In this document: positions 21,983 through 31,768 of the stretch, one piece after another
Layout: every line of letters begins with the position of its first letter
How positions within the stretch are numbered: position 1 is the first letter of the stretch
Notes under the pieces: model-generated
The model's input: only the letters and a program-made list of their open reading frames with translations
What the model was told of the DNA's origin: nothing
Databases searched by the model: none
Source of the DNA: Bimuria novae-zelandiae CBS 107.79
Lineage: Eukaryota; Ascomycota; Dothideomycetes; Pleosporales; Didymosphaeriaceae
Assembly (NCBI GenBank): GCA_010015655.1
Contig: ML976742.1
Location: forward strand, 209,150 to 273,149
Reading direction: 5' to 3'
DNA: 64,000 nt
Made by a program: the position numbers and the translations under genes

Positions 21983-22433
21983 ATGGCCTCCATCGAGTCA
22001 GTTACCGACCCGTCTTCAAATCTCCAAACATTTCCCAATATTGTTAGGTCGCATATGGTGACCAATAACAACGACAAGTAGCCGAATTTTCTTCTGCACA
22101 CTCGGCAGGAGCTTCGCAGTTACCAACGAGTCTGGCACATTTACGGAGAGATGAAGTTTGCCTACAAGTTTGTGAGTTAGAGTATAGCGATCATATCTAC
22201 GTCCCAACTAATCATGAACTAGCCTGCTGTGTTATTCCGACTGCTTAACCTCCCGATGGATATCCGTCTGATCATCTAGGAGTATGCATTGGCTCTCGAC
22301 AACGTCATTGAGTTCTGGTCGGAGAATGGTAAGCATAGTGATCCCGATGTACAGGATATATCTCTGAAAAACTTCAGGTCGTCTGCCCGCCCCGAATCGG
22401 AGTGGCGTCCACAAATATCACCAACTCATTTGA
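21983..22433 (+). pseudogene. Small 2EXR/F-box-like protein gene with two TAG stops
   Basis: ATG at 21983 (MASIESVTDPSSNLQTF). Exons 21983-22171, 22223-22328 and 22378-22433 join in phase to 117 codons. Intron 22172-22222 is gtgagt...actag with CTAAT; intron 22329-22377 is gtaagc...ttcag. The second exon carries LFRLLNLPMDIRLII followed by EYALALDNVIEFW, the leucine/proline motif (LLxLPxExRxxIYxYAL) typical of the many fungal 2EXR-type proteins. Two in-frame TAG codons, at 22079-22081 and 22277-22279, break it; the first is readily explained by CAG to TAG. It lies 190 bp from the RIP-damaged copia element, so RIP leakage is a reasonable cause. Coding-like text continues to about 22800 in other frames. 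Confidence 0.6.
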
Positions 22434-23975
22434 CACAAGCTACCACTAGACTTGCTTCGCACATGTAAGCTAATCTGACGAAAGATTCCGATATCGACAT
22501 GGATACCTATGGTATAATACCTTGTACAAAGTCGTGACTTAACCTTCTTTACCAGCGATTCGCAATCTTGAGTTCAGAATTTCAGAGTGAACAGCACAAA
22601 TCTATTCTTAGCCCAAGTACGATTTGGAATGCGACTGGATTAATCAAGCAGTCCATACTCATCCATTTCTCCGATCTGGGAGTACCGAAGTCGTAGTGTG
22701 ATTTCCCAGAGCACTTTACGAGGGCGTATCTCCCGAGATGTAGGCCAAGAATGGATTTGGATTGCGCTGAGCAAATTATCTGGCTTGTGGTTTACAACGA
22801 TTTTCTAGTTTTTTTTTATGGAAAGCGTTAAAAACGTCACGATAATGTAATATAGTCCAAGTGTAGGCTTCCCTAGAGCTTTAGTTACAGCAGCAAAATA
22901 AGTGCTTAATTGTCGCAAGATTGCGCGTTCACTGACTGCTTCCCCAGCGAGTGTGTGGTTGGGATCCGGTCACTTATCGCCGAGGACGAAGACAACCCGT
23001 TATGCTGCACTTGTAGGCTAATTATCCAATACATCCCCATGATAGTTTTCCGAACGATGTTCTTTAGTCGATGATATCCTCGCCGGGCCTGCGGAAGACT
23101 TTCATGGGGACTGATCAATATGTTCGGAGGGCGACACCTCCGATGAAAGTCGCCCTCCGAACAATGTGGGATGATTGATGCAACTGTTTTCCACATAATT
23201 CTCTAATGGAGTAATCTATATCATAAGTCGGAGACGCGTTATTGCACTAGATTTTACATCCGATGCAATTGTATCTTTTGCTATCGGCCAGTTATTTCGG
23301 TGCTGTTTCGCACGGATCCGCTAACCGAATGCAGATTGGCTCTATCTCCATTTACGGTTAAGATGTCATCCATGTGCATGAACCTTAATGTAGCGTTATC
23401 ATTTCAAGGGCCTACGGATGTCGGTGTAGGATTTGTTTACTCATACGGAGTAAGATGCGATTGAATCTTCAGGCAGAGTGGTTGGCTGCACTTGATGAAA
23501 TTGGTATGCGTGATGAATCAGTCCTATTTAAATTAACACACGTTAACGATCACAAGCCATCACATCGTCACATCATGCGATGGTAAAAGGTCAACAACCC
23601 TGCACAACACTCGAGTACTTTATCGGACGTCAACAAGAACCATGGGGAAGTGTGGATCCTCGTACCTACATCTACCGCCGTACTAGAGCGATGATCGGAC
23701 TTAAGACAAAGTCGACGTCGTCATACCCTGCAAAACCTTTGAAAATTCATTGGAGAAATGCGCCGAGATTCGAAATCAAGATTCTACAACAATCTCATGG
23801 CGAATGGCACGCTCGGCCGAAGCCCGCGGAGCACCAAGCTTAAGTATCGCAAATAGCCTGCTATTGTGGTCCTCAATCCATTCCACAAGCATACACATCC
23901 TACGCTAAAGTTCCTTCCCGATCGTACCTCTCAGCATCAGTCCCTAAAAAAGTCATCGATCTACATACACGAAAC
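22434..23975. other. Intergenic with decayed sequence and a hairpin; promoter of the alcohol dehydrogenase
   Basis: 22540-22800 has coding-like but stop-ridden text on the + strand. 23121-23163 is a perfect hairpin, listed separately. A + strand frame at 23580-23843 shows no known domain. The last 300 bp would have been the promoter of the 23976 gene. Confidence 0.35.
23121..23163. repeat. Perfect 15-bp inverted repeat (hairpin)
   Basis: TGTTCGGAGGGCGAC at 23121-23135 is followed by a 13-base loop and by the exact complement at 23149-23163. No T-run follows and no gene ends here, so it is not an obvious terminator. Confidence 0.9.
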
Positions 23976-25046
23976 ATGTCCTCCGCACCTGCTCAGACGT
24001 TCAAGGGCTGGGTCGCTCACGACGCCTCAGTCGCCAAGGGCAACATGAAATGGGGTGACTACGAGCCCAAGCCTTTCGAGGAGACCGACATTGAGATTGA
24101 GATTTCTCACTGCGGTGTCTGCGGTACCGACCTGCACGTCTTGTCGAGTAGTTGGGGACCTTCATCTTACCCTCTCGTCGTGGGTCACGAGATTATCGGC
24201 AAGGTTTCCCGCGTCGGAAGCGCAGTTAAGGACCTCAAGATTGGTGACCGTGTTGGCATCGGTGCCTAGAGTGACAGCTGAAAGAGCTGCAAGCGGTGCG
24301 AGAACGGCCTGGAGGCAGTGTGCAAGGGGTTCATCGGCACTTACGGCGCCGAGTTCCAGACCCCGAAGGGTGGCAAGTCCTTTGGTGGTTATGCGAAGAC
24401 TTGGCGTGGACCTGGCGCTTTCGCAATTTCCATTCCGGAAGCACTTCCCTCTGAGATAGCGGCTCCTATGCTGTGTGGTGGTGTCACCGTCTACAACCCT
24501 TTAGTCGCCAACGGCGCCGGACCCGGAAAGCGCGTCGGTGTCGTCGGTATTGGCGGTCTCGGACACTTCGCCATCCTTTTCGCTAAGGCTTTGAAGTGCG
24601 ACGAGGTCGTCGCTATCTCTCGCTCCTCCTCCAAGAAGGAAGATGCTCTGAAGCTGGGTGCTGACGAGTTCATTGCCACCGGCGAGGACATGAACTGGGC
24701 CGCGAACAATGCCTACTGCGTCGATATCCTCATCTCTACCGTTTCCGGCTCTGGCTTCCAGACCGACCAGTACCTCTCCCTTCTTGATGCCAACGGTATT
24801 CTTATCCAGGTCGGCGCCCCTGAGGATCCTATTCCTGCTTTTAACGCATTCTCTCTCATAATGGGCAACCGTAAGCCTGGAGGTAGCATGATCGGAAGCC
24901 GACAGCAAATCAAGGACATGTTCGAATTGGCGGCGAAGCAGAACATCAAGTCTTGGGTGCAGGTCAGGCCGATGAAGGATGCGAATCAGGTCCTCCTCGA
25001 CTTCGAGGATGGAAAGCCGAGGTACCGTTATGTCCTTCAGAACTGA
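23976..25046 (+). pseudogene. Zinc-dependent medium-chain alcohol dehydrogenase (ADH6/CAD type), two in-frame stops
   Basis: One intronless frame of 356 codons, the usual family length, from MSSAPAQTFKGWVAHDA to YRYVLQN. Visible: HCGVCGTDLH with the catalytic-zinc cysteine, GHEIIGKVSRVGSAV, the structural-zinc loop CKRCENGLEAVC, the cofactor-binding VGVVGIGGLGHFAILFAKAL and SRSSSKKEDALKLGADEF. SRSSSKK favours NADPH, as in yeast Adh6/Adh7, which reduce aromatic and branched aldehydes. A TAG at 24267-24269 (codon 98, expected Gln) and a TGA at 24279-24281 (codon 102, where the first structural-zinc cysteine should be) stop translation. No GT-AG intron can remove them. The rest of the frame is fully conserved, so inactivation is recent or these are sequence errors. 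Confidence 0.88.
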
Positions 25047-25305
25047 GTGGGTTACACCACTCCACTTGGTTAGTTAATAGCATGAAAAGATCTAGACAGT
25101 TCAACAGTGTTACAGCCTCTACTGCATCCGTTCGATTCGTCTATGGATTGTTCAGAAGAGATATCATTATAAGTTTAAAAAACAGACACTATGATTTATG
25201 AGACATGCACAATTGCATTCTTCCCTCTGCCGTCCGAACTTATTGTCTTACGTGTTTGGACCTCACCCCCAGTGCCATTTATGATTGGCGCTTCAACATG
25301 TTGAA

Positions 25306-26913
25306 TTAATCTCCCGTTGAACGAATTCGGATTCCAACCACCTTAGTGGTAGTTGACGGGTCGTTGTTAAGCGGTCGGCGAACCTCGACTGACCACACAG
25401 CTCCTGGTTCGAAATGCAAGTCAATATGTGTCTCTGCATCTGACGGCGGGCCTTCGCTCATAGGGGTAACAGGGCGTTGCGATACGCTCAGGCTGTTGAG
25501 AACGGGCTGCGTGTTCTGTTCTATCTTTGAATGGTTGATCTTCGCTCTTTTGCGCACAGGCGGCTCAAGGTCTTCTTCCTCATAAGCGTCGTCGGCCAGG
25601 TGGGATCTTCTACTGAAACTGTTGGCTGCTCGTATGGAATTGAACGCTTTTCGTAATCTTTCCCTTGGCGGCGTTATGCTGCCGAACTCCAAGACGGAGA
25701 CATGCCTGGCGTTTAACTCGAGGCTTTGGTCTTGGACGGCTGCACTGACCATACGCGCCACCTTTGGTGCATCATCGATTGTGATGTCTTCCTTGAAGAA
25801 GAAGCGCAAATCAACGTATGAACATTCCTCTGGACGGGTATCGGAAGCTGTGCTTGAGCTCCTCAGCCTGGCTGAAGGCCCATCATGATACGTTGGTGAG
25901 ACCGGCTTTTTTGGGATTGGGGAAAGCCAAATCGGTTCAGTCATATGACTCCAGCGAGGGAAGATTCGTGGTTCCTGGTCGTGCGGGAAAGGAGGATGCT
26001 CTCTGATCTTATCTCTCAGTTCTTGGACCTTGAACGGCCTGTTCGGTTTCGACTCGGTTGCCAGCTCTCGGTTCGGATCCGGTTTTAGCTCTTTCAATGC
26101 CCAAATCAGGGCCGAGGTAAATGAGTGCGACGAAGGCTTCCAAGTCTTCTTATGTTCTGCACAAGCGACGAGATAATCAAATGAATATCCCGGTCCACGT
26201 CCATCCAGGTATCCAGAGTCGCAACAGTCGAAAATCACCAATACATCGCCTTTCATGTGGTGCAGTAATTTCTCGGCTGCCTCCCACATGATGTATGTTC
26301 CTTCAGGTTGTGATAATTCAGCGACGACTTGTCCACTAGCCCATAGCATGTCAGCAGATACCAATAAGCTAAGCTTGCGGTAGACCTACCGAGTGAGATC
26401 AAATCCTCCTTTTCTTTTCCTCTTCTTGTCGAGACTGCGCCAGGCATGGCCGGCGTAGTATAGTATGCTCAAGGCGTGTTTCTTGCGACTTTGCCGAAGC
26501 CTGAACTGAGAGATGTGGGTGTACGCTTGTGATTGCGCGTCATCGTTGGAATGGATAACTTCGGTTGTGACATCAAAGTTGTAGTCGTTGCGGAATACGC
26601 GCGCAAGCTCCTGCACCTGCTCAGAGTCAACTGTGAGGAGTGTGACTGCTTAATTTGTCTCAGTGACTCTTACCTCTTCGTTTACATCCATGTCTGCTAT
26701 TTCCTGAGCGTTGCATGTAGGGTCGAAGGAAAGCATCAGTACACCAACATTATCGTACTGTTTCGGCTTCCTCGAAGAAGGCATAGCTCTTTCAAAGGAT
26801 TGACGGAATCGCATATTCTCATCCGATCTGGACGGCGTTTGGTTTTCTTCGCCCATCATGTCTATGATGCCGTCAGGACTGGGGAGACTTTGCGTGTCTA
26901 AGTGAAGCGACAT
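25306..26913 (-). CDS. Caspase-like (peptidase C14) domain protein
   Basis: Exons 26674-26913, 26390-26616 and 25306-26335, joined in phase to 498 residues. Intron 26617-26673 is gtaaga...gagcag; intron 26336-26389 is gtaggt...gctag with CTGAC. The caspase-like fold is clear: NVGVLMLSFD (first strand), VQELARVFRNDYNFDV, the histidine box ALSILYYAGHAW (His about 137) and the cysteine box VLVIFDCCDSG (Cys 193/194). Both catalytic residues are present. The C-terminal half has a basic NLS-like PVRKRAKI and ends in VVGIRIRSTGD. No NLR, HET or repeat domain is attached. Stand-alone fungal proteins of this type are linked to incompatibility and cell-death loci, but the substrate is unknown. The gene is divergent to the DUF6594 gene 1.6 kb away. 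Confidence 0.85.
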
Positions 26914-28522
26914 AATGCAGCGTGGTTCGAGAGGACAGAAGAACTCGGCGAGTTGGAACAGCTAGATTCAGACGTAGCACATTTGCAAAGCGCAGTGTCT
27001 TATGTGTTCAGCCTGATCGCGATGCCTGGGTAAGCTACATTCTTGCCACATAGTTCGTATCTGTACAAGCCGTCAGGCCAACACTGCCTCGCGCTCCTTG
27101 ATCAGGTGGCTTAGCTTGCTTAAAAAGCCATGCGATTTTACGTGGGATGTTTTGTGCTTTTGAGCGTCGAATGGTCTTTGGTTCGGTTTGATGAGGCTGC
27201 CGAAACGAGTTTGGCGTGCGAGATTGCTGCAGGATGGCTGCAGGCTCAGCCGTCGTCTCTCATCACAGGTTCATGTGATTGGCGACTTCAAGCCCCACGA
27301 ACTGATGTTTTGGCGCAGCGATATTGCCTAGTAATAGGCTGCAGCCTCCTGCGAACTAGCTGAGCAAATTTGTGTGCGAACAGGTGTCCCCAGCGCACTC
27401 GCATGTCAGCAAAGGGAGCCGCATTTGCGAGGGCAGGCTGCCCATGAACCATCGAGCAGGAGGAAACCCATTATAAAAATTCGAAGACAAACCAGACTTT
27501 ATAAGAAAGAAGATTCTATATATGCGATTTGATTAGGAAAGTAGACCTGATCTACGGTGTGCATTGCGGGACGGGCCTAACAAGCGCGAGGGAGCCGCAT
27601 CGGAGCTGCTTAGATGGTCACGCACTAGACCATCGGCAGGAGAACTGCGCATATACCTTGCCTTGTCGCCTAGGCTGACCCAGCATTTGCTTAGTACACT
27701 TTGCCTAGTTACGCCTTCTTCGCATCGTAGTCCTGCTGCAGTTCACCGGTCTATATCTAGGGTGTTGTCTCACGCGGTCTCTTCACCGGTTCGCTAAAAC
27801 CTCACCATTTACACAACTCGACCAGCCACGATAGACCCCAGAACTCTACTGCCAACGGATGGAGGAGACCAATAAGCCAGAAGAAAAGAGAATTGTACGT
27901 TCTAGATGCTTGAGTATGATGCTTTTATGTCCCTTACGATGCCTTAGGAAGAAGCGGGAAGTGATAACGGCCGTGCGCACGTGCGAAAGTCGGGCAACCC
28001 CATCGACGTAGGTAGATTGTCTATGCTCTCCCAAATGCTCACGCTGCACGCTCTACGTCTTCGTTGCTGATCAATCTGGATCCTCCAGGCGGTAGCCAAG
28101 TTCGACGAAGGAAACGACGCAATACTAATTAGAGGACGAGAACTTCGAGCAGCCTGAGTGCGATGTAAAAGTAATGAAGCGCAGACCCATTGATGGAGGA
28201 GATTTCGAATACCAGGTCAAAAACAAGGCGACTGGCAAGCTGGTATCAGGAGGGGCATGGATCAAGCAGGAGTGGCTCAAGCAACCTTGACGAAGTGGTA
28301 CGAGAGCGCTTTCGGCAAGCCGCATACAGCCTCGTATGCGGGGCTACGTTTTATTGGAAGATGATTGAACAGGTCTCTCGTCAGGCGCATTCCCTACCGA
28401 TCTCCACAAGCATGCAATGGCAGTACTCATCTTCAGCTACTCTCGCTAGTATAAGTACTCTCATATAGATTCATCGAGTGCCCTCATCCTTATGAGAACT
28501 GTGCCCCAATCCTTCCTTCACA
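26914..28522. other. Divergent intergenic region, possible unannotated exon
   Basis: Lies between the starts of the caspase-like and DUF6594 genes. A + strand stretch ending in a TGA at 28288-28290 reads ECDVKVMKRRPIDGGDFEYQ and on to WIKQEWLKQP, preceded by an intron-like 3' end (TACTAATTAG at 28123-28132). It may be the last exon of a small gene I could not complete. A 77-codon + frame at 27130-27363 with a hydrophobic start has no recognisable domain. Support is weak for both. Confidence 0.3.
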
Positions 28523-29796
28523 ATGGACTGTCACGAGCAGGCATCGATAATGGAAAATGGTGAAGCGGGGATGGATGCTGCAAGAGCGTCAGCTACGCCA
28601 TGCGAAAAGTCACCAAGCACGCTGTCCCCCAGCATAACTACTAGTACCAAGAATCTGCTACCGAAAAAGCCCGGTTCAGGTACATATTCCACCACCAAAG
28701 CGTCTGCCAAAGCTAACAGATCAGTCAATTATCATTGGGTCAGTAAAGCTCGCACAAAACTAGGAACAATGTGGTCCAGATCAAGAACACAAACATCGCA
28801 GAAACAGAGTACCGCAAGAACTTCAATTGTGAGAAAAAGTAAGCCACCGATCCCAAAATACGAGTTAGGCAAACAACACTAAAACGCATAGTAACATCAT
28901 GTCCACGAGGATACCCAAGCCTCGCCACGTTCCTTGATAGCGACGAATGCTTCATGGTATACCGACGATTCGGTTTCCTACAGTCTCGCCTACTGCTCGA
29001 CAAACAGGACGAGCTGCGCGAACTGGAAAGGAAACTTGATCGATTGGACACCATCGAAGCTGGGAAAGACGTAAGATGGCCAATGACCAGAGACGTCCCA
29101 AGCGTAATTTCAAAACCGCGCAAGCAGCTTTTACAGCTGATTGAAGAAAAGTATTGCTCTTATGCGAACCTTCTAGACGCAGCGCAGAAGATGGTCGCGA
29201 TGCACCGGCCATCCCAAGGTGACTACACAAGCGTGCAGAACTTCATGGATAATCGCAAGCCGCTCATACAGCCGGAGGGAAACTGGGTCGACCATGAAGA
29301 GGACTTGGTGACCCTACGAGCAGGACGGGAGCACGCGTGGTTGGATTCGGGGATCGAGAAAATGTTGAAGTGGTTTCACTGCGACCTTCTCGAAGTACGT
29401 TTTCTCTCTTTAATTACTCAACAATCCAGCTTACTTTTATGACAGAGGGTCTTTGGCGATGAGCGATCCAGAGCAAAATCCTCCGATCTTGAAGTATACT
29501 ACTCTCGCCCGAAAATTTCTCGTCTCGCCAACACTATCATCACGATGATGATCCTCATTCTTCTCATCGTCCCAATATACACGATGTATCACCTCATCAA
29601 AGATATTCAGACAGACAGAGCCTACGCTCTATGTATGGGCATTCTCGTCGTTGCAACATTAGCGTTTTCAGCTGTTTTGTCCTTGTTCACCAAGGCGAAG
29701 AGGCATGAGATCCTCGCAGCAGCAGCGGCATATTGTGCAGTTCTCGTGGTTTTTTTTGGTAATGTAGGAACCAAAAGCCAGACAACTGGAATATGA
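28523..29796 (+). CDS. DUF6594-domain membrane protein
   Basis: Exons 28523-28838, 28892-29394 and 29446-29796, joined in phase to 389 residues. Intron 28839-28891 is gtaagc...catag; intron 29395-29445 is gtacgt...gacag. The first 105 residues are a Ser/Thr/Lys-rich disordered tail. The DUF6594 domain follows: GYPSLATFLDSDECFMVYRR, then FGFLQSRLLLDKQDELRELE, a coiled-coil-like helix, SVQNFMDNRKPLI, VTLRAGREHAWLDSGIEKML and EVYYSRPKISRL. Three hydrophobic helices end the protein (ILILLIVPIYTMYHLI, LCMGILVVATLAFSAVLSLF, ILAAAAAYCAVLVVFFGNV). This order (soluble helices, then C-terminal membrane segments) is the family pattern; the biochemical role is unknown. The start is the first ATG in frame with a fair context (CACAATGG). 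Confidence 0.85.
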
Positions 29797-30646
29797 TACA
29801 GGCTAGGATGGACCATGAAGGTCCACTCATAGGCAGGCAGAAAGCTTTTGACCGCAAAAGAATTCGGGTTACTCTTCGCTGTTCGATCGTCCGTGAAAAA
29901 TGACTTCTTCTACCACTTTAGGGTATGGAAACAATATCTAGGTTTATATACTGGTGTCCCATCTTGTAGATATATAGTATTTTACACGGTCTTAGCTTGG
30001 TTTGTTGCGTACACACACAACTGAGTCCCCTCACTGTGTCAACACCCCTGGAAGGAAATCCAGGCGTGGTTTTTATTGCTGAATGTCACACGGTCCCATG
30101 CCGTTTCCCATCGCGCGAGCCGCCATCTCCGAAGCCGGCGCATCAAAGCCTTCAACGTACCGCCGTAAGAGCCCCGTTCGCAATAGCAAACGCCTGTAAT
30201 CTATTTTAGAAGCCATTCTTTACTCGCAAACCACGCATCATCACTTGAAACCGAACAACAACTCTCCTGCTGAGACTCTCAGAAAGACGTCGACTTCGAT
30301 TGCATCCACTTGTCCAGAAACAGGCGGTACATCATCATGTTGCTAACTAAAATATCCGATTGCTCGAACCAAGTAGTGGATTTTCTTCATGGTGGCTGGA
30401 GGTTGAACCGCAAAAGTGATCTAACTCCATACTCTCACGCTCCTTCACTCTACCCTCTACCCTCTACCCTCTACCCCACTCATCTCTTGGCACACCTCCT
30501 GCCTGCCTGCCTGGACGATTTTTCGCGCCCATGCGGCTTTCTCACGCCAACCTCTTCCCCAGCTTCCCTCACCTCCGCTCCTCCCTGCCTACACCCTCTC
30601 TCGGCAACCGCGACCCGCAACTAAACATCCCACAGAAAGTACGACC
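29797..30646. other. Intergenic; contains CCCTCTA repeats
   Basis: 3' flank of the DUF6594 gene and promoter of the next gene. A short run of CTACCCT units lies at about 30453-30480 in a C/T-rich leader, typical of fungal promoters. No gene seen. Confidence 0.4.
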
Positions 30647-31525
30647 ATGTCCGTCCCTCTCGACGCAATCGCCATCCACGACACGCATGAACGCATCGCG
30701 CGCGCGCGGCTAATGCAAGATTACCTCCGCGTCGCGCGGGAAGAGCTCGAGCACATTTCACTTTTCAAGGCAGGATGTGCGCCTGCGACCCCGCCGTCTA
30801 CGCACGCCGAGAGAACTGTTGCTCAAGAAGACGATGAAGTCGCTGGAGAGATTGGACGTGTTACTCCCGCTCCCGCTTCCCATGAAGACGGCTCTGCAAT
30901 CCTACCCGCTACGCCCTCTCCTGCTCGTGGTCGTGGAGGTGAGAAGTTAGTTGGTGAGGTCTGGACGAGTAAGTCGAAAACCTTACAGCCCTCAAGTGGC
31001 TCGATCGTCGGTGATGGCCATGGGTTCCGTTTTGCTAACCTCCCGAAGAAGTCTGGACAACCGTAACAGCCCCGCCCGCGACGCCCAAGGTAGGCGGGTA
31101 CGTCTGGACTACGCACTCTGTCTCTACGTCCACGTCCACGTCCACGGCTACCGCCACCTTCAAGCCCCCCTCCTCCTCTTCTCCTACACCGACGCCTCGC
31201 AAAAAGAGCGCAAAGTTGAAGAAAATGTTCACGCTTAAGAAGAAGGTAGTTTTATCTTCCCAGACTTGCTTCTTAGGGGAGCGACTGATAAAGTGAACAG
31301 CCTAGCACAACCGACTCCTTCACTGACATCCGCCGCGCCATGGGGTCCGAATGTCTAGAGGTAGCGGATGCTTCACTCGCAAGGCCACGTACGGCGGATC
31401 CGAGAGAGGGAGGCCAACTCCCGGGTGAGGACAGCTGGGAGTGGTATACGCGGAATATTTGCGCATTGCCGCCGATGCCGGGACAGGCTGCGTTTGCCGC
31501 GCAGAGGGCCGAGATGAGGATGTGA
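30647..31525 (+). CDS. Hypothetical protein, 246 residues, three exons
   Basis: Exons 30647-30968, 31052-31245 and 31301-31525. Intron 30969-31051 is gtaagt...GCTAACCTCCCGAAGAAG; intron 31246-31300 is gtagtt...gaacag with CTGAT. The first intron has two possible acceptors three bases or more apart; the one used here (after GAAGAAG) keeps a frame of 246 residues, the other stops at once. The protein begins MSVPLDAIAIHDTHERIARA with an amphipathic helix, continues Pro/Ala-rich, then a Ser/Thr run (VSTSTSTSTATATF) and a basic patch (RKKSAKLKKMFTLKKK). It ends in WEWYTRNICALPPMPGQAAF. I do not recognise a family. It is convergent to the Cdc1-like gene, with 243 bp between the stops. Confidence 0.6.
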
Positions 31526-31768
31526 GACGGCTGCGAGGGAGGTGTCCTAGTGGGTGTCAGATATTTCTCGACGGGCGGGGACTGCACGTTCAAAGAAGTA
31601 CCAAAAGGGCGGAAGTGTTCTAATAATGGTCCGAATTTCGAAGGAGATACATGGGGGTATGAGTGCTCAAAGAATTTTAGGACAGAGGGTCTAGGAGTGT
31701 TAGGCGAATTAGACAGAAATTTGGTAGATTTGGTTGTTCAGCTCTGCAATGAAGGACGCTCATACATA

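Noticed and set aside
22906..23196. Minus-strand frame of 96 codons
   Set aside because: It runs across the hairpin, has no domain, and nothing supports expression.
27130..27363. 77-codon frame as a gasdermin-like partner of the caspase-like gene
   Set aside because: Far too short and without any family motif.
30453..30480. CTACCCT repeats as telomeric sequence
   Set aside because: Only about four units, not the fungal TTAGGG repeat, and inside a C/T-rich promoter.
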